Positions 1-5,345 of a stretch of DNA of 9,279 nt are shown here, in pieces. A program made the translations under genes and the position numbers. The notes under the pieces are model-generated. The model ran no database searches. It saw only the letters and a list, made by a program, of their open reading frames with translations, and was not told the origin of the DNA. The DNA is from an uncultured Leucobacter sp. (GTDB taxonomy: Bacteria; Actinomycetota; Actinomycetes; Actinomycetales; Microbacteriaceae): assembly GCA_945952575.1 (NCBI GenBank), contig CAMFIY010000094.1, positions 1-9,279 of the forward strand, given 5' to 3'. The first letter of the stretch is position 1; each line of letters starts with the position of its first letter.

Positions 1-581
1 ACATCTATCAGGGTGTAGAGCTCGGCGTGACCAGCCACCCGTACGCATCGATCGATGACGTGCGCGATCTCGAGAGTGTGAATCACTACGTCGAACGCAC
101 CGCCGCTGGCGCTGACACCGGCGAACTCATGGCGGCGATCAGCCGCATCGGCCGCGACAACGCCCGCACCCCCGTGCAATGGGACTCGACCGCTGCGGGC
201 GGATTCACCACCGGGACTCCATGGCTGGCGGTCAACCCGAATACCAGGACGATCAACGCAGAAGCGCAGCATGGTGCTCCCGGTTCGGTCTTCGAGCACT
301 ACCGGGCACTCATCCGCCTCCGCCACGAGCTGCCGATCGTCGCAGACGGCTCGTTCCGGAGACTCGACGGCGGCTCCGAAGGCATCTTCGCCTTCGAACG
401 ACGACTCGGCGAGGACACACTGCTCGTCGTGGCGAACCTCACGTCGGAAGAACGCAGCGTCGAGCTGGGCGGACACGCGCCGGTATGGGCCGGACCGCAG
501 CTCGTGCTGGCCAACCTGCCACGCACGGGAAACGAATCAGAGCGGTTCGCCCCGTGGGAGGCGCGGGTCTACGCACTCTGA
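1..581 (+). CDS. GH13 alpha-glucosidase / oligo-1,6-glucosidase, C-terminal part
   Basis: This is the 3' end of a cytoplasmic glycoside hydrolase family 13 gene whose product hydrolyses alpha-glucosidic bonds in short malto- or isomalto-oligosaccharides. The gene runs in from the left edge; the first full codon is at position 3 and about 192 residues remain, against roughly 550 in the family. The visible part starts with IYQGVELG, near the end of the catalytic barrel, followed by RDNARTPVQWD, a hallmark of the oligo-1,6-glucosidase/alpha-glucosidase/trehalulose-synthase group. The last part (YRALIRLRHE, then a beta-rich tail ending in WEARVYAL) is the usual small C-terminal domain. The catalytic Asp/Glu residues lie upstream of the window. 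The GTG at 27 is internal and not the start. The family normally reads QGEE where this protein has QGVE. The stop lies about 30 bp before an IS remnant, and no clear terminator is seen. The family call is firm; the exact substrate is not. Confidence 0.9.
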   Translation, partial: IYQGVELGVTSHPYASIDDVRDLESVNHYVERTAAGADTGELMAAISRIGRDNARTPVQWDSTAAGGFTTGTPWLAVNPNTRTINAEAQHGAPGSVFEHYRALIRLRHELPIVADGSFRRLDGGSEGIFAFERRLGEDTLLVVANLTSEERSVELGGHAPVWAGPQLVLANLPRTGNESERFAPWEARVYAL

Positions 582-618
582 CCGGCTCGCAGCTGGGTGG
601 GGTCCGAGGTGTTTGTCG

Positions 619-653
619 GCGGCGCTCGAGAACTGATCGATAGCGGCGCTCGA
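619..653 (+). repeat. IS21-type sub-terminal direct repeats
   Basis: The 11-mer GCGGCGCTCGA occurs at 619-629 and again at 643-653, 24 bp apart, just upstream of the istA remnant. IS21-family elements carry such multiple repeats at their ends as transposase binding sites. The match is seen directly; the role is by family analogy. Confidence 0.65.
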
Positions 654-678
654 AAAGTGAACACTCAACGATTGGAGA

Positions 679-1046
679 GTGATCACTTTGGAGGACTGGG
701 CGCTGATCAGGAGGCTGGCTTCGGACGGGGTTCCGAAAGCGCAGATCGCGGCGCGGTTGGGGATCTTGCGGACGACGGTGATCAAGGCGGTGAACTCCGA
801 GGGGCCGCCGAGGTATGAGCGGTCGCCGCGGCCGACGTCGTCACGCCGTTCGAGGCGAGGGTCCGGGCGCTGCTGGCGGAGCATCCACTGATGCCAGCGA
901 CGGTGATCGCGGAACGGGTCGGCTGGGAGGGCACGATCCGTTGGTTCCGTGACAACGTCGCGAGGCTGCGGCCTGAGCATCGCCCCATGGATCCGGCGGA
1001 CCGGCTCACTTGGGTGGCGGGTGATGCGGCGCAGTGCGATCTGTGG
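679..1046 (+). pseudogene. istA: IS21 transposase IstA, frameshifted and truncated
   Basis: The reading starts at GTG 679 (VITLEDWALIRRLASDGVP...), the typical IstA N-terminus with a helix-turn-helix over about residues 5-45 (AQIAARLGILRTTVIKAV). Around 838-843 the frame breaks. IstA proteins read PTSFTPFE here, while this copy has acgtcgtcacgccg, as if one T were missing from tcgttc. Translation continues in another frame as TPFEARVRALLAEHPLMPATVIAERVGWEGTI..., through DPADRLTW to AQCDLW at 1032-1046. That Asp (codon 1038-1040) is the position of the first catalytic Asp of the DDE core. Similarity ends immediately afterwards, so only about 120 of roughly 400 or more residues remain. The gene is dead through both the frameshift and the truncation. 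The IS21 assignment is confident. Confidence 0.85.
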
Positions 1047-1247
1047 GGGTCAGGGTCGACCTACACGGGGCTGCCACAAAGGGCTCCGGGGCGCCGAGCA
1101 GCGCGGACGCGCGCGTAAGAATCGCGTAAACCTGAGTCACTGCGAACACTCGTGCACGTGGTCGAACGTTGCCCAAGACCCTGCCGGGACCGCATGAACA
1201 CGGGTGAACGCGCCGTAGCGCACCTGATCACAGCGCCACAGGCCGGG

Positions 1248-1268
1248 TTCAAATCCCTCCGTCTCCGC
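1248..1268 (+). repeat. tRNA-Ser-like 3' end, left copy of 21-bp direct repeat (putative att core)
   Basis: The sequence runs from the T-loop (TTCAAAT) through the 3' half of the T-stem into an acceptor 3' strand CCGTCTCC followed by GC. The preceding GGG (1245-1247) also fits a T-stem, but bases further left do not pair, so this is not a whole tRNA. The acceptor strand would pair with GGAGACGG, as in a tRNA-Ser 5' end. An identical 21-mer lies at 9225-9245. tRNA 3' ends are classic targets of tyrosine-recombinase elements, which leave this kind of direct repeat. Confidence 0.65.
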
Positions 1269-1270
1269 TC

Positions 1271-1292
1271 TAAAAAAGCCTGATCAGGGGCT
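1271..1292 (-). terminator. Possible weak rho-independent terminator on the minus strand
   Basis: Read on the minus strand, AGCC (1289-1292) can pair with GGCT (1277-1280) around an 8-base loop, followed directly by six Ts (TTTTTT). The inner CCTGATCAGG (1279-1288) is itself a perfect palindrome. The stem is short, so strength is doubtful. It lies about 285 bp beyond the end of the minus-strand response-regulator gene, and could equally be a relic of sequence downstream of a tRNA. Confidence 0.35.
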
Positions 1293-1304
1293 ATTGCTTT
1301 CCGC

Positions 1305-1335
1305 TTCTGCCACGAGATCTGCCATTCCTGCCACG
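1305..1335 (+). repeat. Cluster of TGCCAC motifs (left)
   Basis: TTCTGCCACG lies at 1305-1314 and CCTGCCACG at 1327-1335, with a third CTGCCA at 1319-1324. The same TTCTGCCACG occurs at 7092-7101 and 9118-9127, each with a second GCCAC 9-11 bp away. Direct repeats of this kind beside a tRNA-derived core resemble arm-type binding sites of tyrosine integrases. The repeats are seen; the function is inferred. Confidence 0.45.
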
Positions 1336-1361
1336 GTCCCGGCGGAGTCCGCGTTCGGCAG
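1321..1361 (+). repeat. Diverged 41-bp repeat, copy 1
   Basis: This segment aligns without gaps to 7087-7127 with about 31 of 41 identities by hand count. Shared blocks are TGCCACG, GTCCGCGTT and a final GCAG. It contains one of the TGCCAC motif pairs. Both copies lie in non-coding DNA, so the likeness is not due to a shared protein domain. Confidence 0.5.
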
Positions 1362-1456
1362 ATCGCCAACCAGGGCTCGCACCGTTGAGCAGTCTGCTGA
1401 TTCCGAGCTCGGCCCTATCGTCGTTTCGCGCGTTCAGGCGCAAGACCGAGAGTGCG

Positions 1457-1471
1457 AATCCCTCCGTCTCC
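1457..1471 (+). repeat. Partial third copy of the tRNA-like att core
   Basis: Fifteen bases, AATCCCTCCGTCTCC, match the inner part of the 21-bp repeat at 1248-1268 and 9225-9245 exactly. The preceding bases (GTGCG) and the following TG differ. It may be a decayed attachment site from an earlier insertion or a secondary site. Confidence 0.5.
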
Positions 1472-1576
1472 TGTGCGATCCGAGCAATGGAGCGTTCGCC
1501 AAACGTCGGCGAGTCGAGAGCGCGGGTAGGCTCCCCGAGTCGGTCCTGCAGTACCGGTCGCGTACGGGGGACGCAT

Positions 1577-2203
1577 TCAACGCAGGATGCCGCGCTCGCG
1601 CGCGCGCGAGACCGCGGCCGTGCGGGATGAGACCCCGAGCTTCGTGAAGATGTGGGCGAGATGCGACTTCACGGTTGTGTCGCTCACGAACAGTTCCGCG
1701 GCTATATCGGAGTTCGAGCGTCCTGCGGCGACGAGCTCGAGCACCTGGAGCTCTCGCGCGCTCATGCTGGCTTGCGGCGCGCGCATCCTGTCCATCAGTC
1801 GCGTCGCGATGACGGGTGCGAGCGCGCTCTCTCCCGCCGCGGCTGCGCGGACGGCAGTGATGAGCTCGTGAGGGGGAGCGTCCTTGAGCAGGTATCCGCT
1901 GGCGCCCGCTTCGACGGCGCCCAGGATGTCGCGGTCCGAGTCGTAGTTAGTGAGCACGAGCACGTACGGAGCGGCATCGAGCGCGCGGATGCGGCGCGTG
2001 GCATCTGCTCCGCCGGAATTCGCGGATGCCCCGAACTGCAGGTCCATCAGCACGACGTCGGGACTCATCCGCTCGGCAGCTGCAACCGCTTCATCGGGCG
2101 TCGCCGCCTCCGCGACGACGTCGATGTCGTCCTCGGGTGCGAACAGCGCGATGATGCCGGTTCGGACGATGGGGTGATCGTCGGCGATGACGATGCGGAT
2201 CAT
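1577..2203 (-). CDS. NarL/LuxR-family two-component response regulator
   Basis: A 208-residue DNA-binding response regulator, the usual size for the NarL family. The receiver domain (about 1-120) has the acidic pair D8/D9, the phospho-acceptor D54 (VVLMDLQ), the switch Thr at 85 (VLVLTN) and K107 (GYLLKD). The LuxR-type helix-turn-helix covers about 146-206 and includes ARELQVLELVAAGRSNSDIA and VSDTTVKSHLAHIFTKLGVSSR. The start MIRIVIADDH is set by a strong GAGGAGG Shine-Dalgarno at 2208-2214 (minus strand) and by a 4-bp ATGA overlap with the kinase stop. A longer open frame exists upstream but lies inside the kinase gene. It should be phosphorylated by the adjacent kinase and act as a transcription factor; the nearest candidate target is the divergent export operon starting at 3547. 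Target assignment is inference. Confidence 0.95.
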   Translation of the reverse strand: MIRIVIADDHPIVRTGIIALFAPEDDIDVVAEAATPDEAVAAAERMSPDVVLMDLQFGASANSGGADATRRIRALDAAPYVLVLTNYDSDRDILGAVEAGASGYLLKDAPPHELITAVRAAAAGESALAPVIATRLMDRMRAPQASMSARELQVLELVAAGRSNSDIAAELFVSDTTVKSHLAHIFTKLGVSSRTAAVSRARERGILR

Positions 2204-3384
2204 GCCGCCTCCTCGAGGGTGAGATCGATCGTCAGCGCGGTGCCCTCGCCTGGTGCGGAGGTCACGGTGAGCGTGCCGCCCAGCTGATCGACACGCTCTC
2301 GGGTGGCCCGAAGTCCGAACGAGTCGGATCGACCGGTCGGCGCGCCCGGGGACTGGGCGGGGTCGAACCCCCGGCCGTCGTCGGCGATCGTGAACTGCAG
2401 CCGGTCGCCACCGACGGTCAGAGTGATCGTCGCGCTGTCGGCGTCGGCGTGCTGAATGACGTTGGCGATCGCTCCCTGCGCGATGCGCAGCAGCGCCGTC
2501 TGCACGTGCATCGGAAGGTCGACGGCATCCGACACCCGCACTTCCACCGGCAACCCCTGCGCGGCCCACTGCGTCGACGCGAGGCGGCGAAGCGCTCCGC
2601 CGAGACCGCGTCCGTCGAGGTCGGGTGGGGTGAGCTCACGGATGAAGTGGCGCGCGTCGGCGAGCGAGGAGGCCGCCGTCTCGCGGGCGAGGACGACGTG
2701 TTCGACCCCGGCACCATCGGGATCGGCCCGCTCGGCGGCGTGCAGCAGCATCTGGATGCTCGAGAGCCCCTGGGCCACGGTGTCGTGGATCTCTCGCGCG
2801 AGCCGGGCGCGCTCGGCGAGCACCCCCGACTCGCGCTCCGTCGCGGCGAGCTGTCCACGCGTCGCGAGCAGCTCCTGCATCAGCGCCTCGCGCTGCTGCG
2901 CCTCGCGGGCGAGTGCCTCGTAGCCGAGCCCGATAAGCAGTGCGACCCCGGCGCCCACGATCGGCCCGACAACGCCCCCGGCCGTCCATCCGCCGTGGAT
3001 GCCGAGGGCGCAGATCGCGATCGCCGTTGCGACCACGATGGCGACCGATCCCCACAGCCTGCCCAAGAGATGCAGGTAGAGGAAGAACAGCGGGAAGACG
3101 AGATAGGCCGCCTCAGGGGTGAGCCACAGCAAAGCGATCCACTCGAGCGTGATGACACCTAGCCACACGGCGCCCGCGACCCGGCGGCTGCGCGGCGCCC
3201 AAGTGATGAGCGTTCCTACCGCATAGGTGCCGAGCAGTATCACCGCGAGGCAGATGGCGGCGATGCTCGCCTGCGTCGGCGCGATCACCGCCCGGACGAT
3301 CACGAGGACGGTGAGTGCAACGAACAGCATGTGAAGACCGGTGCGCAGGCCCACGAAGACGGGCGTGAGCGCGGTATGCGGCAT
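2200..3384 (-). CDS. Sensor histidine kinase, HisKA_3 (NarL-partner) type, six TM
   Basis: A 394-residue membrane sensor kinase. Hydrophobic segments lie at about 10-33, 40-61, 70-89, 92-110, 112-129 and 134-154, with almost no extracytoplasmic loop, so any ligand is probably sensed within or near the membrane. A likely coiled coil (158-190) leads to the dimerisation domain ERARLAREIHDTVAQG with phospho-acceptor H200. The ATPase domain has an N-box near 300-312, DDGRGF at 335-340 and FGLRATRERV at about 356-365. The N-box reads RIAQGAIANVIQHA; relatives normally have Glu where this protein has Gly304 (codon at 2473-2475). The start at 3384 is preceded on its strand by AGGA (3393-3396) at 8-nt spacing. 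It is the first gene of the pair with the regulator. HPK7-type kinases of this shape include ChrS/HrtS (heme), DesK and LiaS; the signal here is unknown. Confidence 0.93.
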   Translation of the reverse strand: MPHTALTPVFVGLRTGLHMLFVALTVLVIVRAVIAPTQASIAAICLAVILLGTYAVGTLITWAPRSRRVAGAVWLGVITLEWIALLWLTPEAAYLVFPLFFLYLHLLGRLWGSVAIVVATAIAICALGIHGGWTAGGVVGPIVGAGVALLIGLGYEALAREAQQREALMQELLATRGQLAATERESGVLAERARLAREIHDTVAQGLSSIQMLLHAAERADPDGAGVEHVVLARETAASSLADARHFIRELTPPDLDGRGLGGALRRLASTQWAAQGLPVEVRVSDAVDLPMHVQTALLRIAQGAIANVIQHADADSATITLTVGGDRLQFTIADDGRGFDPAQSPGAPTGRSDSFGLRATRERVDQLGGTLTVTSAPGEGTALTIDLTLEEAA

Positions 3385-3546
3385 GGTCCGAATCCTACGC
3401 GTCGTGGGTCAGCGAGCATCGTCCGAAAGGAGGATCCTGCACGCCATCGTTCGGCCCTGGAATGGTGTGCCGACGGCCGATGACGCGCCAGGGAGAAGTG
3501 GGGAGAGTGGAAGCGTCACCAGAACCGGCGACCAGAAAGGACCCTC
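3385..3546. promoter_or_regulatory. Divergent intergenic region between kinase and export operon
   Basis: This 162-bp gap must hold the promoters for both the minus-strand kinase/regulator pair and the plus-strand export operon, and is the most likely binding region for the regulator. Visible elements are two GTCCGAA copies (3386-3392 and 3421-3427), an 8-bp palindrome AGGATCCT (3431-3438), and the Shine-Dalgarno AAAGGA (3536-3541) for the gene at 3547. No -35/-10 pair could be assigned with confidence on either strand. Confidence 0.5.
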
Positions 3547-4614
3547 ATGTTCGTCGCGCTTCGCGACCTCCGCTTCGCCCGCGGCCGATTCGTCCTCATC
3601 GGCTCCGTGGTCGCCCTCATCACCATCCTCGTCGGGTTTCTCAGTGGACTCACCGGCGGGCTGGCCACACAGAACATCTCCGCCGTGCTGGCGATGCCCG
3701 GCGACCGCATCGTCTTCTCGACGCCGTCCGTTGGAGGCAGCGCCAGCTTCGCGGACTCCGCCATCACCGAGCGGCAAGCCGCCGAGTGGGCATCCACAGA
3801 CGGCGTCACCGACTCCCAACCGATCGGCATCGCGCAGACGCGCGCCGAGGCCGGCGACCGGCGTATCGCCATCGCCGCGTTCGGCGTGCAGAGCGGCTAT
3901 AGCGCCGACGCGCCGACCACGGACGGCCACCTGGCGGTGTCAGCCCCCGCCGCGAAGGACCTCGACGTCGCCGTCGGCGACGACGTCACCATCGCCGGCA
4001 CTGTCTTCACCGTCGAGACCATCGGAGGCGACGAATGGTACAGCCACACACCCGTCGTGAAGATGACGCTGACCGACTGGCAGGCCTACTCCACCGCGAC
4101 GGGCAACCCCGAAGCGTACGCCACGGTGCTCGCCGTGACCGGAGGTCCCGACTGGGCCGCCGCCGACTCCGCGAACGAGACCGTCTCGGAGTCGATCCTC
4201 GGTTCGCTGACCGCGCTCAGTGCCTTCCGCTCCGAGATCGGGTCGCTGCTGCTGATGGTCGCCATGCTGTTCGGCATCTCGGGGCTCGTGATCGGCGCGT
4301 TCTTCACCGTCTGGACGATGCAGCGCAAGGGCGATATCGCCACGCTCAAGGCCCTCGGTGCGAGCACCCCCTCGCTCGTGCGCGATGCACTCGGACAGGC
4401 TCTGGTCGTGTTGGTGCTCGGAATCGGCATCGGGATCGGCGTGGTGGCTCTCTTCGGTACGCTCGCTGGAACCGCTCTGCCCTTCCTGCTCAGCCCGGTC
4501 ACGACCCTGCTGCCCGGCGTCATCATGATCGCCCTGGGTCTCGCCGGAGCCGCCTTCGCTCTTCGCTCCGTCACCTCCGCCGACCCCCTCACCGCACTCG
4601 GGAGCAACCGATGA
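3547..4614 (+). CDS. FtsX-type (type VII) ABC transporter permease, HrtB/MacB-like
   Basis: A 355-residue permease with the four-TM FtsX plan: TM1 at about 16-40, an extracytoplasmic domain of about 190 residues (41-229), then three TM segments at about 232-254, 280-308 and 310-340. The loop after TM2 carries QRKGDIATLKALGAS, the conserved FtsX-superfamily stretch that contacts the ATPase. The N-terminus (MFVALRDLRFARGRF) is typical of actinobacterial single-permease exporters. The start is fixed by AAAGGA five bases upstream, and the stop overlaps the ATPase start by 4 bp. Such permeases move substrates or mechanical force across the membrane from the outer leaflet or periplasmic side rather than through a classic channel. 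Size, topology and the divergent NarL-type two-component pair match HrtB heme exporters of corynebacteria. An antimicrobial-peptide or lipid substrate is equally possible. The family is sure, the substrate is not. Confidence 0.9.
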   Translation: MFVALRDLRFARGRFVLIGSVVALITILVGFLSGLTGGLATQNISAVLAMPGDRIVFSTPSVGGSASFADSAITERQAAEWASTDGVTDSQPIGIAQTRAEAGDRRIAIAAFGVQSGYSADAPTTDGHLAVSAPAAKDLDVAVGDDVTIAGTVFTVETIGGDEWYSHTPVVKMTLTDWQAYSTATGNPEAYATVLAVTGGPDWAAADSANETVSESILGSLTALSAFRSEIGSLLLMVAMLFGISGLVIGAFFTVWTMQRKGDIATLKALGASTPSLVRDALGQALVVLVLGIGIGIGVVALFGTLAGTALPFLLSPVTTLLPGVIMIALGLAGAAFALRSVTSADPLTALGSNR

Positions 4615-5345
4615 TCAGCCTGAACGACATCACCCTCACCTTCCCCGACGGAGACGAGCGCATCACCGCCGTCGACAACGTCTCCCTCACGGCCCATCCG
4701 GGCACGGTCACCGGGGTCACGGGACCCAGTGGGTCGGGCAAGTCCAGTCTGCTGGCCGTCGCGGCGACACTGATCCGCCCCGACTCGGGGCAGGTCCTCA
4801 TCGACGGCGTGGATGCCGCCGCCCTGGCTCCCCGTGAGGCGACCGAGCTGCGGCGGGACCAGATCGGCATCGTGTTCCAGCAGTCCAACCTGATCCCCTC
4901 GCTGACGGCGCATGAGCAGCTGACCGTCATGAACGAGCTCGGCGCGCGGCACTCTCGCGGGCGTCGCACCGCCGTGGCGAAGCGTTCGCGCGAACTGCTG
5001 GATGCCGTCGGACTCGCCCCCCACGCCGACAAGCGCCCGCACCAACTCTCGGGCGGCCAGCGGCAGCGGGTCAACATCGCCCGCGCGCTGATGAACGAGC
5101 CCAGCGTCCTGCTGATCGATGAGCCGACGAGCGCCCTCGACCAGGAGCGCGGCGCCAGCATCATCGAGCTGATCTTGCGACTCACCGGCGACCTGAAGAC
5201 CTCGACATTGCTCGTCACCCACGACCTCGTGCACCTTCCCCAGATGCACGGCGTCGTCACCCTCGTCGACGGCAGGATCGTCGCCGACCCGCCGCGCACG
5301 GCATCCACCCCGCTCCGCGCCGACCTGGGCGCCGTCGCCTCATGA
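4611..5345 (+). CDS. ABC transporter ATPase partner of the FtsX permease (HrtA/LolD/MacB-like)
   Basis: A 244-residue cytoplasmic ATPase that should power the preceding permease as a dimer. All nucleotide-binding motifs are present: Walker A GPSGSGKSS (38-46), Q-loop Q90 (IVFQQSNL), signature LSGGQ (146-150), Walker B VLLIDEP (166-172), D-loop SALD and H-loop H204 (LVTHD). The spacing and the FQQSNLIPSLTAHEQ region are characteristic of the MacB/LolD/HrtA clade that pairs with FtsX-type permeases. The start ATG at 4611 overlaps the permease stop (ATGA), with GGGAG at 4600-4604 as a probable Shine-Dalgarno. Its own stop overlaps the MFS start in the same way, so the three genes are probably translated as a coupled unit. 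Nothing suggests loss of activity. Confidence 0.95.
   Translation: MISLNDITLTFPDGDERITAVDNVSLTAHPGTVTGVTGPSGSGKSSLLAVAATLIRPDSGQVLIDGVDAAALAPREATELRRDQIGIVFQQSNLIPSLTAHEQLTVMNELGARHSRGRRTAVAKRSRELLDAVGLAPHADKRPHQLSGGQRQRVNIARALMNEPSVLLIDEPTSALDQERGASIIELILRLTGDLKTSTLLVTHDLVHLPQMHGVVTLVDGRIVADPPRTASTPLRADLGAVAS

Larger units (their letters stand above)
610..1046 (+). mobile_element. Remnant of an IS21-family insertion sequence (left end)
   Basis: About 435 bp resemble the left part of an IS21-family element: a short non-coding end with repeated sub-terminal motifs, followed by the N-terminal part of an IstA transposase. The left boundary near 610 is estimated from a TGT-type start and the repeats. 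The right boundary at about 1046 is where IstA similarity stops. The rest of istA, the whole istB helper ATPase gene and the right end are absent, so the element cannot move by itself. It lies between the alpha-glucosidase gene and the tRNA-like repeat at 1248. No target-site duplication can be assigned. Confidence 0.75.
1047..1576. other. Non-coding stretch with attachment-site-like sequences
   Basis: No convincing gene is seen in these 530 bp; the open frames crossing them have no recognisable protein motifs. The stretch holds a tRNA 3'-end-like 21-mer (1248-1268), a hairpin with an A-run (1271-1292), three closely spaced CTGCCA motifs (1307-1333), half of a diverged 41-bp repeat (1321-1361) and a shorter copy of the tRNA-like sequence (1457-1471). 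The 1047-1245 part, between the IS break and the first tRNA-like copy, shows nothing I can name. Confidence 0.6.

Noticed and set aside
1190..1268. A complete tRNA gene ending at 1268
   Set aside because: Only the T-loop, the 3' half of the T-stem and the acceptor 3' strand are present. The 5' half of the T-stem does not pair beyond GGG, and no acceptor 5' strand (GGAGACGG) or anticodon arm is found upstream.
1061..1369. A minus-strand open frame containing ERRRRDLNP
   Set aside because: That peptide is what the reverse complement of a tRNA 3' end encodes and is a well-known spurious translation; there is no other protein signal.
1591..1611. Alternating CG tract as a structural (Z-DNA-like) element
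   Set aside because: It lies in the 3' coding end of the response regulator and is explained by Arg/Ala codons of its last helix.
1294..1647. Possible small plus-strand gene downstream of the att-like repeat
   Set aside because: No conserved motif or ribosome site; it overlaps the 3' end of the response regulator on the other strand.
3426..3433. AAAGGAGG as the ribosome site of a leader peptide before the export operon
   Set aside because: It is a strong Shine-Dalgarno-like sequence, but no ATG, GTG or TTG lies at a workable distance downstream.
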